From positions 1 through 63,669 of the forward strand of contig CAMCQH010000007.1 in NCBI GenBank assembly GCA_945877035.1: a stretch of 63,669 nt of DNA. Reading direction: 5' to 3'. The stretch's first letter is position 1, and each line of letters begins with the position of its first letter. Positions 17,183 to 25,416 of the stretch are shown here, piece by piece. The translations under genes were made by a program, and so were the position numbers. This DNA comes from an uncultured Clostridium sp. (lineage in GTDB: Bacteria > Bacillota > Clostridia > TANB77 > CAG-508). Below the pieces are notes generated by a model. It did no database searches and was not told where the DNA came from. It worked only from the letters and a program-made list of their open reading frames with translations.

Positions 17183-17797
17183 CTAAAAACCTATGGCATC
17201 GGCATACCACCTCAAATATCTATATTTAGTATAGCATTTTTGATACGATAAGTCAATTAAAATATGTTTGTTATAAATCTTATTAAAGAATTGATTAGAT
17301 GTTTTTCCTAGTTTTGAAATAACTCTATTTTTGTCAATGTATTTTGCTTCATATAACATAACTACAGTATTTCTTTGAAAGCCATCATTAACAGTCCCGA
17401 TCACAAATTCCGGATATACATTTCCATTTCTATCCTTTCTAGGCAAACCACTCGAACAAGGGACTATAAAAATCTTTGTAGCAGTTTCTTTTATAACAAT
17501 AGCAGGATGTATATAAGCAAATTCTCTGTCATAATTATTCCAACCTAAATCAACTAAAAGTATTTCACCTAAACTATATTTAGTAAAATTATTTTGCTGA
17601 GATGCAGACAAATGCTTTTCATTTGACTCTATCCATAATGCTATTTCGTAAGCAGATTGTTCAGTTAGTTTAAATTCATAATTTTTTAATGATATAAAAA
17701 ATTCCTTTTTTAATTGTTCATCTTGCATAAATTTTATATTCTTGAATTTAGTATCATTTCTTTTTATAATGTTAATTATATTTTTATTTATATTCAT
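17183..17797 (-). CDS. MazF/PemK-family endoribonuclease-like protein
   Basis: The C-terminal two thirds of this 204-aa protein (about residues 72-180) has the PemK/MazF beta-barrel pattern: YSLGEILLVDLGWN, HPAIVIKET, IFIVPCSSG and NTVVMLYEAKYIDKNRVISKLG. The first 70 residues are an extra helical region not found in minimal MazF. MazF toxins cut mRNA at short sequences. No antitoxin gene is adjacent on either side, so it may be an orphan toxin or have another role. AAGGAAGTG precedes the start. Confidence 0.7.
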   Translation of the reverse strand: MNINKNIINIIKRNDTKFKNIKFMQDEQLKKEFFISLKNYEFKLTEQSAYEIALWIESNEKHLSASQQNNFTKYSLGEILLVDLGWNNYDREFAYIHPAIVIKETATKIFIVPCSSGLPRKDRNGNVYPEFVIGTVNDGFQRNTVVMLYEAKYIDKNRVISKLGKTSNQFFNKIYNKHILIDLSYQKCYTKYRYLRWYADAIGF

Positions 17798-18186
17798 GTA
17801 AATATTTCACTTCCTTTTTCTTACAAATTATTTAATAATATAACAAAAAAGTCAACATCTTTAAGAACAAAAGTTCGTAAAAACAAATACATAGTTGTTA
17901 CAATTCACAGCTTAACAAAACTTAAAGTCCGCGCAGGGTAATAGTTATTAATTGAACGAAGTCCTCGTGGGGACCAATGAATACTGTTAAATGCGTTAGC
18001 ATTGTTACAGTATCATTGGGAAGGACTGAGTATAATTAAGAACTATTACCCGTTGCAGGACAGTGATAATTTTAATAGCTGTGAATTGTAACTACATAAC
18101 ACTTGTTAAACTATAAAAAAGCTCTCCTTTTAACTTGCATATTTACTATTTTTATGTTAAACTATGCAAAGTGAAGGGAGAAAATT
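17798..18186. other. Spacer of about 390 bases containing a long rod-like hairpin
   Basis: No coding sequence is supported here. Most of it is the 17888-18098 inverted-repeat element. The rest holds the upstream region of the permease gene with its GGGAG site (18176-18180). Confidence 0.6.
17888..18098. repeat. Long nested hairpin element 1 (MITE-like or structured RNA)
   Basis: Outer arms of 16 bp are perfect (17896-17911 with 18077-18092). Further in, GGGTAATAGTT (17935-17945) pairs with 18041-18051, then AGTCCT and CCAATGA/TACTGT segments pair around an AATGC-GTTA-GCATT tip. The whole 210 bases fold into one rod. The arm sequence TTACAATTCACAGCT recurs at 62999-63013 in another long hairpin. 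It has no coding capacity and could be a non-autonomous mobile element or a structured transcript. Confidence 0.55.
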
Positions 18187-19056
18187 ATGTTAGAAGTCAT
18201 TGAAGATACATTAATAGATGCAATAAAACTATTACCATTTTTATTTATAACATATCTAATTATGGAATACATAGAACACAAAATGGGAGAAAAATCAAAA
18301 AAAGCAATAAAAAAATCTGGAAAATTTGGACCAGTAATAGGTAGCATATTAGGAATATTTCCTCAATGTGGATTTTCAGTATCTGCCACAAACCTTTATG
18401 CTGGACGAGTTATAACATTAGGAACATTAATAGCAGTATATTTATCAACATCTGATGAAATGTTACCAATATTTATTTCAGAAGCAGTTTCACCAATTAT
18501 AATATTAAAAATATTAGGAATAAAATTAATAATTGGAATAATTGTAGGAATATTAATAGATTTAATAATAGTATTAATTAACAAGAAAAATATTAAAGAA
18601 GAAAAAGAAGAAAACGAAATAGGACACATTTGTGAAGAAGAACATTGCCACTGTGAAGAAAATGGAGTCATTAAATCAGCATTAAAACACACTTTAAATA
18701 TATTTTTATTTATAATTTTGATTACATTTTTAATAAATATAATTGTACACTTTGTAGGCGAAGAAACAATTTCAAGTTGGATATTAAATAAACCTATAAT
18801 CGGACCTATAATTACATCATTAATAGGCTTAATTCCGAACTGCGCAGCATCAGTAATAATAACAAATATGTATTTAGAAAATGTTATTTCACTTGGAAGT
18901 ATGATAGCAGGATTATTAACAGGAGCAGGAGTTGGACTAGCAATATTATTTAAGACAAATAACAAACTAAAAGAAAATATAGGAATAGTTGCTTTATTAT
19001 ATACAATTGGAACTATTTCAGGTATAATCATAGAACTACTAAAAATAACAATATAG
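18187..19056 (+). CDS. ArsP_2-type putative heavy-metal permease
   Basis: The 289-aa polytopic protein is built of two related halves, each with a family signature: GSILGIFPQCGFSVSATNLY in the first and SLIGLIPNCAASVIITNMYL in the second. Between them is a cytoplasmic, acidic, His/Cys-rich loop (HICEEEHCHCEENG, about residues 144-157) that looks like a metal-binding site. This is the layout of the PF11449 family (putative 10-TM exporter, also called putative manganese transporter). Likely role: metal or metalloid export. It is monocistronic; no metal riboswitch motif that I know is visible upstream. Confidence 0.75.
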   Translation: MLEVIEDTLIDAIKLLPFLFITYLIMEYIEHKMGEKSKKAIKKSGKFGPVIGSILGIFPQCGFSVSATNLYAGRVITLGTLIAVYLSTSDEMLPIFISEAVSPIIILKILGIKLIIGIIVGILIDLIIVLINKKNIKEEKEENEIGHICEEEHCHCEENGVIKSALKHTLNIFLFIILITFLINIIVHFVGEETISSWILNKPIIGPIITSLIGLIPNCAASVIITNMYLENVISLGSMIAGLLTGAGVGLAILFKTNNKLKENIGIVALLYTIGTISGIIIELLKITI

Positions 19057-19155
19057 AAAATTAAAAGATATAAAATAAAAACATAATTTACATCAAGCTA
19101 ATAAAGATAGTAAATACTATAAAGTCAATATAGATAAAATAGATAATATAGAGTA

Positions 19156-19347
19156 GTAAAAATTGATAATATATAACTAAAATTATTTTTGACGAATGTG
19201 ATTGGAACAAGTCAATAAGTTCTTAATTACTTTTATGGAAAGAGTTCATTTTTAATGGAAGGGTGCCATAAAAGGAATTTAGAAATTATTGACTTGTGTA
19301 TTGAGCCGAGGAAAAAATAATTTTAGTTATATATTATCAATTTTTAC
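19156..19347. repeat. Long nested hairpin element 2 with perfect 35-bp arms
   Basis: 19156-19190 is a perfect reverse complement of 19313-19347. Inside, ACAAGTCAATAA and CTTTTATGG (about 19208-19240) pair with matching sequences at about 19264-19298, leaving a small tip. The design is the same as element 1, but the arm sequence differs. No target-site duplication or transposase is seen. Confidence 0.6.
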
Positions 19348-19356
19348 GGCCTAATA

Positions 19357-19387
19357 AAAAGCAGCTCTCATAACAAAAGCTGCTTTT
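19357..19387. terminator. Bidirectional terminator before the VirD4-like gene
   Basis: AAAAAGCAGCT pairs with AGCTGCTTTTT across a loop of about nine bases, with A and T runs on both sides. Confidence 0.8.
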
Positions 19388-19395
19388 TTAAATTT

Positions 19396-21720
19396 CTATT
19401 TTTTCTTATTCTTAAAATTAACCACAATTGCATCCTCATTATCAAATAAATAATTTGAATCCGTTGTATTAGTCTGAACAGGATCAATTTCATTTCTCTC
19501 ATCTACAAAATCAACCTTTTTAGGATTAAACTTCTTTTTAGTAATAAAACCATTTTCCTGATCTTCTGTTTCAGTAGTAACACCATCAGAATATTTTCCA
19601 AAATCAAAAGTCTTAATCTTTTTAGGCTCCTTGTATTTAGATTCTAAATAATTAAGCCTTCCTTGACCAGCCATAGGTTTACCATTTTCCCCTCTAACCT
19701 TATAAGCACAATCTTTTTGACCAAAAGATTGAAGTTTTCCAGGTTTAAAATAAGGAACGAATTTCCACTCGACATTACCATATTTAGAATCATATTTCAT
19801 TTTTTCCATATCCATAGAGTTACTATAAGACCACTCTCTTTTTTGACCAAATTCATTGCCCCACCATTCTAACTCGTCAATACTAGCATTACCTGTAAAT
19901 ATTTTATTTGCACAGTTTGATAAAATAGTTTGTTTTGATCCTTTATAATTAGAAGATTCTAATTGTTCAAGATTTTGTGCTGATATAGTAGTACCAATTT
20001 TATATTTTCTATACATTGTAAATATAGGTTCAGTAGCTTTACAAATGAAGTCTGGGAATTCATCTATATATAAGAAATTAGGAACTCTTGATTTCTCACT
20101 TCCAGGTCTTCTTAAAACAGCATTTTGCATTGAAATTAAGAAGAATAAACCGAAAGCTTTATGACTAGAAGCACCTAAATCTCCACGTCTTGTACATACA
20201 AATATAATATCACCATTAGCCAAAGATTTATCAAAATCAATATTATTGTGTCTATTACATAAAATAGATTTAACTCCAGGTATTCTTAATAATTTATCTA
20301 ATTGACTTATAGCTGCATCTATATATATTTCTATATTTTTTCTATTAATACCATCTTTATAAAAATTCTTTTTAAAATATGCTATTTGTGTGCTGTATTT
20401 TTCTTTTAAGTCATCATCATGTGCTAAAATCTCACACATTTTTTCAACTAAATCAAAATTATTAAACATCTTTAACATATCTTCTAAATTAGGTAGCATA
20501 CCTTCATTCATTCTAGGATACATTTCTTTTAGCAATATAGACATATTTTCAATAGCTTGAATTACAACTGATTCTCTATAAGTCTCAGAAGGCTCATCTT
20601 TAGAAATATCAAGCATTGTCCTTAATACAGAAGAAATTGTAATTGCTATTTTATTTGGACTATCATAAACAAAAGGATTTAATCCAACTGAATTTTTATC
20701 TAATGGATCAATAACTTTATAAGATAAACCAAAGTTTTTACAAATACTTATCATATGGTCTGAAATTTCTCTATCAGGAGATAAAACTGTTATACCACAA
20801 TTTTTATAAGTGATTTCACCAGAATCATCTAAAATCATTTTCTTCATATAAGCTTTGTAAACATCTTCATTACCAGATGTAGGTAATAACATATTCAAAT
20901 TAAAATTAGTATTTAAATAATCATTATCATATGGACCTTTTAATACAGCAATTCCAGTCTTTAAAGCAGTAAATCCCATTTCTTTTGAAACTTCTCTAAA
21001 GAAGAATTTTCTATCTAAATCTCTTGCAATTAAAGGCTCATAAACAAGTGATGTTTTTCCTGACCCAGAACCACCACATACAAACATTGATTGATATCTA
21101 GAAGCCTCTGGAATAGTTATTTGTTTAGCAGTTTCGTAGTCTTGACATAGATAAACTTCACAAGTATAAGGCCCATGACCTTGTTTTTTATCAGATAAAT
21201 TAATTCCACCATAATCCCAGATAGAACGAGTCATATCTTTACTATCATTAACACCAAAATACAAGAAATTAAATATTTTTGGTATTATAAGAACAGGGAA
21301 AATAAGTGTAATTGAAGTTAAAGCAGGTCTTATCAAATCTGAAAAATCTGTAACTAAATCTACATATCCAGGGTTTAATATCAATAATAACCAAGCTCCC
21401 ATATTAAGCCATTGAGTGAACATTGATATTGCAATAACACTTAATCCAATAACATATATGTAAAATAATGTAACTTTTTTCTTTTTATTTGTTGCAAACT
21501 CTGATGGAAAAGAAAATAAAAATGCAAATATTGGACATGCAAGTGCTAAAGTATATTGTATTGGTCCCCAATATGAATAAGATACACCTGTAAATAACAT
21601 TAATAAAAATTCAACTATTCTATCAACTGCCAAATATATAGTTATTAATGTTAATACATATGTGGCGAAAGTATTTCTACTCGCTCCTAATTTCTTTAAA
21701 AAATTGTCTATAATTTTCAT
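19396..21720 (-). CDS. VirD4/TraG-like type IV coupling ATPase, orphan
   Basis: The 774-aa protein has about four N-terminal transmembrane helices (within residues 20-160), a Walker A GGSGSGKT at 216-223, a Walker B-type FLYIDEFPDF at about 545, and the TraG/TraM-recognition C-terminal region (NCANKIFTGNASIDELEWWG). VirD4 proteins are hexameric pumps that pass DNA or protein substrates to a type IV secretion channel. No relaxase, VirB4, VirB6 or other conjugation gene is within the window, and both neighbours are ordinary genes. It may therefore serve a chromosomal secretion or DNA-handling role. Start at 21720 has a GGGGC-type weak site. Confidence 0.8.
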   Translation of the reverse strand: MKIIDNFLKKLGASRNTFATYVLTLITIYLAVDRIVEFLLMLFTGVSYSYWGPIQYTLALACPIFAFLFSFPSEFATNKKKKVTLFYIYVIGLSVIAISMFTQWLNMGAWLLLILNPGYVDLVTDFSDLIRPALTSITLIFPVLIIPKIFNFLYFGVNDSKDMTRSIWDYGGINLSDKKQGHGPYTCEVYLCQDYETAKQITIPEASRYQSMFVCGGSGSGKTSLVYEPLIARDLDRKFFFREVSKEMGFTALKTGIAVLKGPYDNDYLNTNFNLNMLLPTSGNEDVYKAYMKKMILDDSGEITYKNCGITVLSPDREISDHMISICKNFGLSYKVIDPLDKNSVGLNPFVYDSPNKIAITISSVLRTMLDISKDEPSETYRESVVIQAIENMSILLKEMYPRMNEGMLPNLEDMLKMFNNFDLVEKMCEILAHDDDLKEKYSTQIAYFKKNFYKDGINRKNIEIYIDAAISQLDKLLRIPGVKSILCNRHNNIDFDKSLANGDIIFVCTRRGDLGASSHKAFGLFFLISMQNAVLRRPGSEKSRVPNFLYIDEFPDFICKATEPIFTMYRKYKIGTTISAQNLEQLESSNYKGSKQTILSNCANKIFTGNASIDELEWWGNEFGQKREWSYSNSMDMEKMKYDSKYGNVEWKFVPYFKPGKLQSFGQKDCAYKVRGENGKPMAGQGRLNYLESKYKEPKKIKTFDFGKYSDGVTTETEDQENGFITKKKFNPKKVDFVDERNEIDPVQTNTTDSNYLFDNEDAIVVNFKNKKK

Positions 21721-21923
21721 TATTTAATTGCCCCTTTTTATTAATTATATTTAATTACTATTTTTTTATAATATCACATATATATTATCCTACAAAATAG
21801 CGAAAAAAACAAGTATTTTTGGAAAAAAAGTTTACATATTTGCAACAACCAACCAATAAATTAGAATAATTATATATATAAAAGCATATAATATTTAAAA
21901 CTACTAAGAATGGGAGTGTATAT

Positions 21924-22205
21924 ATGCAAGAAGAATTTCAAAGAGAACAACTAATAAAAGAAAAAACAGAATTAGATAGAGAAATTGAATTAATTAAAAA
22001 CATAATAAAAACAAGAGAAGAACTAAAAAGCGATAATAAAAATTTTGAATATGCTGAAATGGGTTTAGTTGACTATTATATATACCATATAAAAGCAAAT
22101 CAAGCAAAATTAGATTATTTGTTAAAACTAGCTAAAGCAAGTGGAATAACTATGGATACAATAAATCAATTAAAATATGAAAACTATGATGAGGAAATAG
22201 GCTAA
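21924..22205 (+). CDS. yaaL: YaaL-like DUF2508 protein
   Basis: This 93-aa helical protein ends with the DUF2508 pattern (MGLVDYYIYHIKANQAKLDYLLKLAK), matching the LIDYAIYELKAAE...YLLKKAK consensus. The first half is coiled-coil-like and charged. In many spore formers the order is recR-yaaL-bofA; here yaaL is followed by bofA after 89 bases, which strengthens the call, although recR is absent. Its function is unknown. Confidence 0.7.
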   Translation: MQEEFQREQLIKEKTELDREIELIKNIIKTREELKSDNKNFEYAEMGLVDYYIYHIKANQAKLDYLLKLAKASGITMDTINQLKYENYDEEIG

Positions 22206-22294
22206 AATTTAAATTAAAAATTTATAATTGGGATTTTTAATTCATATTTGTCCATATTTAAACATACAGATGTATAAATATAGTTTGAAGAGGG

Positions 22295-22558
22295 ATGAAT
22301 ATGGATACAAATTTAATTATATATCTGGCATGTATTTGTTTTTTATTTATATTTGGAAAAGTGTTTATTGTACCAATTAAAAAGATTTTAAAATTAGTAA
22401 TTAATTCTATTTTAGGGGGAATTGTAATATTTTTAATTAATTTAATTGGTGGAATATGGGGATTTCATATTGGACTTAATATTTTTACTAGTATTTTAGT
22501 GGGCTTACTTGGCTTGCCTGGGTCTGTGTGTTTAGTTATTGTAAAATTGTTGATCTAA
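22295..22558 (+). CDS. bofA: Pro-SigK processing inhibitor BofA
   Basis: The 87-aa hydrophobic protein has two to three membrane helices and the conserved BofA C-terminal region: NLIGGIWGFHIGLNIFTSILVGLLGLPG, of which GLNxxT..VGxLGxPG is the family signature. BofA sits in the outer forespore membrane and holds the SpoIVFB protease inactive until engulfment signalling. The GAAGAGGG site precedes ATG 22295; ATG 22301 is an alternative. It follows yaaL, the usual partner. Confidence 0.88.
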   Translation: MNMDTNLIIYLACICFLFIFGKVFIVPIKKILKLVINSILGGIVIFLINLIGGIWGFHIGLNIFTSILVGLLGLPGSVCLVIVKLLI

Positions 22559-22560
22559 AA

Positions 22561-22665
22561 TGGGTCAGAAGGGACGCCCCTTTTTGACCCAAAAATTAAA
22601 ATTTTAAATTATATGTATAAATAAAAATTAAAAATGGGTCAAAAAGGGGCGTCCCTTCTGACCCA
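22561..22665. repeat. Perfect 31-bp inverted repeat with GGGACGCCCC core
   Basis: 22561-22591 is a perfect reverse complement of 22635-22665, and the A/T-rich interior also pairs in part. Each arm is itself weakly palindromic (GGGTC...GACCC). It sits between convergent bofA and glmS and probably terminates both. It belongs to a group of GGGAC-rich palindromes in this window. Confidence 0.75.
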
Positions 22666-22676
22666 AATTCAGTTTT

Positions 22677-24518
22677 TTATTCAACTGTAACAGATTTTGC
22701 TAAATTTCTAGGTTTATCAACATCTAATCCCTTTTCTTTAGAAATATAATAAGCAAGTAATTGAAGAGGAATAACTGATAAAATAGGAGAAACAAAACAA
22801 TTTGTTTCAGGTATTGTAATAACCTCATTAAACATATTTTTATCAACTTCCTGATTTGTAATTACTAAAGTTTTTGCACCACGAGTAATAACTTCTTGAA
22901 TATTACTTACTGTTTTCTTAACTAAATCTTTATCTGTCATAATACTAATAACAGTAATTCCATTTTCAATTAAGGCAATAGGACCATGTTTTAATTCACC
23001 AGCCGCATAGCTTTCAGAGTGAATATATGAAATTTCTTTTAATTTTAAAGAACCTTCTTTTGCAACTGTTTCATCAATTCCACGACCTAAGAAAAATACA
23101 TCTTTTTCTTGATAGATTTTTTTTGCAAAATTTTTTATAACTTCATCACATTCTAAAGCTTCTTCAATTTTTTTAGGTAATTCTAAAATATCTTTTTTCA
23201 AACTATTTAAAAATTCTTTACTAGAACTTTCTAAAATTTCAGCAAAATATATAGCTAAAATATTTATTAAAATAACTTGAGAAGTATATGCTTTAGTTGA
23301 TGCAACAGCTATTTCAGGACCTGCATGTGTATAAATTGAGTAATCTGCCTCTCTAGTTATAGAACTTCCAATAACATTAGATATTGCAAGTGTTTTTGCT
23401 CCTTTTTCTTTTGAAAGCTTTAATGCAGCAATAGTATCAGCTGTTTCCCCAGATTGAGAAATAAAAATACACAAAGTTTTATCATCTACAATAGGGTCTC
23501 TATATCTAAATTCTGAAGCAATATCAACTTCTACAGGAATTCTACAAAGCTTTTCAATAGCATTTTTTCCGCTTAAACCTGCATGCATTGCTGTACCACA
23601 AGCTACAATATAAATTTTATTTAAGCTTAATAAATAATCTTTTGTGAATCTAAGTTCATCAAATTCACATGTAGAATTTAAATTTATTTTTGCACCTATT
23701 GTTTCTCTAATAGCTGTTGGTTGTTCATAAATCTCTTTTAACATGAAATCATCAAAACCATCTTTTTCAGCAGCTGATGCATTCCATTCTATGTTCTGAG
23801 TTTTCTTTTCAATTTCATTTAAATCTTTATCATAAAATTTTGCGCTATCTTTTGTTAATATTACAAATTCTAAATCATTTAAAAGATAAAAATCTCTAGT
23901 ATAAGAAAGTATAGCAGGAATATCAGAAGATAAATATTTTTCATCTTCACAAGTTCCAATAACTAAAGGACTGTCTTGTCTTACAACTATCATATTATCA
24001 GGATATAATTTTGAAATAACCTCAATTGCAAAACTTCCTTTTAAATCTAAACAAGCATTTTTTACGGCTCTTAAAAATTTTAAATCATCATTTTTAGTAT
24101 CTTTTGTAAAATAATAATGTATTAAATTTGGTATAACTTCTGTATCTGTTTGAGAATAAAAAGTATAACCATTATCTGTTAAAAATTTTCTTAATTCATT
24201 ATAATTTTCAATAATTCCATTATGAACTACACTAAATGTTTTTGAATTATCTTGATGTGGGTGAGAGTTCTCTTTTGAAGGCTTTCCGTGAGTTGCCCAT
24301 CTTGTATGAGCAATACCAATTGTTCCTTCTAATTTATTAATACCCTCTAAATTTGATAAATTTTTAACTCTGCCTTTATCCTTCATTACAGATAATCCAT
24401 CTTTTTCAATTGTTGAAATACCAGCTGAGTCATAACCCCTGTATTCCAATCTACTTAGACCTGCTAATAAAATAGGGCAAGCTTTTTTTGTTCCTATGTA
24501 ACCTACAATTCCACACAT
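22677..24518 (-). CDS. glmS: Glutamine--fructose-6-phosphate aminotransferase
   Basis: The 613-aa enzyme has the N-terminal glutaminase domain with catalytic Cys2 (MCGIVGYIG, then RLEYRGYDSAG and HTRWATHGKPS) and two SIS sugar-isomerase domains (SQSGETADT; GRGIDETVAKEGSLKLKE). It ends with the conserved KSVTVE. It makes glucosamine-6-phosphate, the entry to cell-wall amino-sugar synthesis. The 5' leader carries a glmS ribozyme, so the product should down-regulate its own mRNA. An AGGAGG site precedes the start. Confidence 0.97.
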   Translation of the reverse strand: MCGIVGYIGTKKACPILLAGLSRLEYRGYDSAGISTIEKDGLSVMKDKGRVKNLSNLEGINKLEGTIGIAHTRWATHGKPSKENSHPHQDNSKTFSVVHNGIIENYNELRKFLTDNGYTFYSQTDTEVIPNLIHYYFTKDTKNDDLKFLRAVKNACLDLKGSFAIEVISKLYPDNMIVVRQDSPLVIGTCEDEKYLSSDIPAILSYTRDFYLLNDLEFVILTKDSAKFYDKDLNEIEKKTQNIEWNASAAEKDGFDDFMLKEIYEQPTAIRETIGAKINLNSTCEFDELRFTKDYLLSLNKIYIVACGTAMHAGLSGKNAIEKLCRIPVEVDIASEFRYRDPIVDDKTLCIFISQSGETADTIAALKLSKEKGAKTLAISNVIGSSITREADYSIYTHAGPEIAVASTKAYTSQVILINILAIYFAEILESSSKEFLNSLKKDILELPKKIEEALECDEVIKNFAKKIYQEKDVFFLGRGIDETVAKEGSLKLKEISYIHSESYAAGELKHGPIALIENGITVISIMTDKDLVKKTVSNIQEVITRGAKTLVITNQEVDKNMFNEVITIPETNCFVSPILSVIPLQLLAYYISKEKGLDVDKPRNLAKSVTVE

Positions 24519-24589
24519 TTGTAAATCCTCCTAAATATAAATTAAAAATTTTTGGAATTGAAAGTATGCAAAACTTAATATACTAATTT

Positions 24590-24722
24590 CTGTTCTGATA
24601 TTACTATCAGTTTTTAATTAATAATATGGCCTTAAGTAAAAGCCACTAGGGCATCCGCCGAATCTTTCGATAACCCTAGACCTCGTCAACCAATTTGCAC
24701 TAACCAATTGGCCCTGGCGCTT
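24590..24722 (-). ncRNA. glmS self-cleaving ribozyme
   Basis: Read on the minus strand, this leader begins AGCGCC (24721-24716), then GGGCC, GACGAGG, and the conserved GATTCGGCGGATGCCC (24664-24649). It ends with a CTGAT/ATCAG hairpin (24595-24610). These are the invariant core segments of the glmS ribozyme, which cleaves between the A and G of the first AGCGCC when it binds glucosamine-6-phosphate. It lies about 75 bases upstream of the glmS start, in the expected place. Confidence 0.95.
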
Positions 24723-24846
24723 TATAATTAACTCCTTTCTCTTTGAATTTTTTATGCAACTTTCAAAACTATGGTATTATATTACAACAAATATGAAAAA
24801 TGTGCAAGTATTATAAAGATTTATATTATAGTAGCTCTCATTTATC

Positions 24847-24876
24847 TTGATTTTAGTATTAATTATAGTATATAAT
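24847..24876 (+). promoter_or_regulatory. Putative SigA-type promoter for hpt-uvrC
   Basis: TTGATT (24847-24852) and TATAAT (24871-24876) with 18 bases between, 20 bases before the hpt start. Confidence 0.6.
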
Positions 24877-24896
24877 AACACTAAGGGGGAGAAAAA

Positions 24897-25409
24897 ATGG
24901 AAAATATAAATGTATTAATAAACAAAGCAAGACTAGAAAAAAGAATAGAAGAAATAGCAAAAGAAATAGAAAGAGATTACGAAGGAAAGGATATAGTATT
25001 TTTAGGAATACTAAAAGGCTCAGTACCATTTATGTGGGAATTAGCCAAAAGAATAAAAAATAATGTAATATTTGAATTTATAGAAGTATCAAGTTATAAG
25101 AACAATGAAGACACAGGAATAGTAACACTACATAAAGATATAAAAAATAGTGTTGAAGGAAAAGATGTAATTATAATAGAAGATATTGTAGATACAGGAA
25201 AAACAATAAAATTTTTATTAGAACACCTAAAAGATAAAAATCCTAATAGTGTAAAAATAGCTACATTACTAAGCAAGCCATCAAAAATAGTTATAGACTT
25301 AAACATAGACTATATAGGATTTAAAATAGAAGATAAATTTGTATTAGGATTTGGATTAGATGATAATCAAAATTTAAGAAATTTGCCATATATAGGGTAT
25401 ATAGAATAG
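24897..25409 (+). CDS. hpt: Hypoxanthine phosphoribosyltransferase
   Basis: The 170-aa type I phosphoribosyltransferase has the PRPP-binding IIIEDIVDTGKTIKFL (13-residue PRPP motif), LGILKGSVPFMWELAKRI near the start and VLGFGLD near the end. It salvages hypoxanthine (and guanine) to IMP/GMP. GGGGGAG gives a strong ribosome site. It is followed after 7 bases by uvrC and is presumably co-transcribed. Confidence 0.93.
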   Translation: MENINVLINKARLEKRIEEIAKEIERDYEGKDIVFLGILKGSVPFMWELAKRIKNNVIFEFIEVSSYKNNEDTGIVTLHKDIKNSVEGKDVIIIEDIVDTGKTIKFLLEHLKDKNPNSVKIATLLSKPSKIVIDLNIDYIGFKIEDKFVLGFGLDDNQNLRNLPYIGYIE

Positions 25410-25416
25410 AGGAAAT

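Larger units (their letters stand above)
19057..19395. other. Spacer of about 340 bases with a hairpin element and a terminator
   Basis: No gene is supported. It contains the 192-bp inverted-repeat element (19156-19347) and a bidirectional terminator (19357-19387). Confidence 0.6.
24519..24896. other. Divergent spacer between glmS and hpt
   Basis: Besides the glmS ribozyme, the spacer contains the hpt promoter and an A/T-rich stretch (24723-24840) that should hold the glmS promoter on the minus strand, though I could not fix its boxes with confidence. Confidence 0.5.

Noticed and set aside
17798-18186. Metal riboswitch upstream of the ArsP_2-like permease
   Set aside because: The fold is a rod with long terminal inverted repeats, and I see none of the conserved loops of the yybP-ykoY or NiCo riboswitches. 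The same arm sequence also occurs at 63.0 kb without a metal gene.
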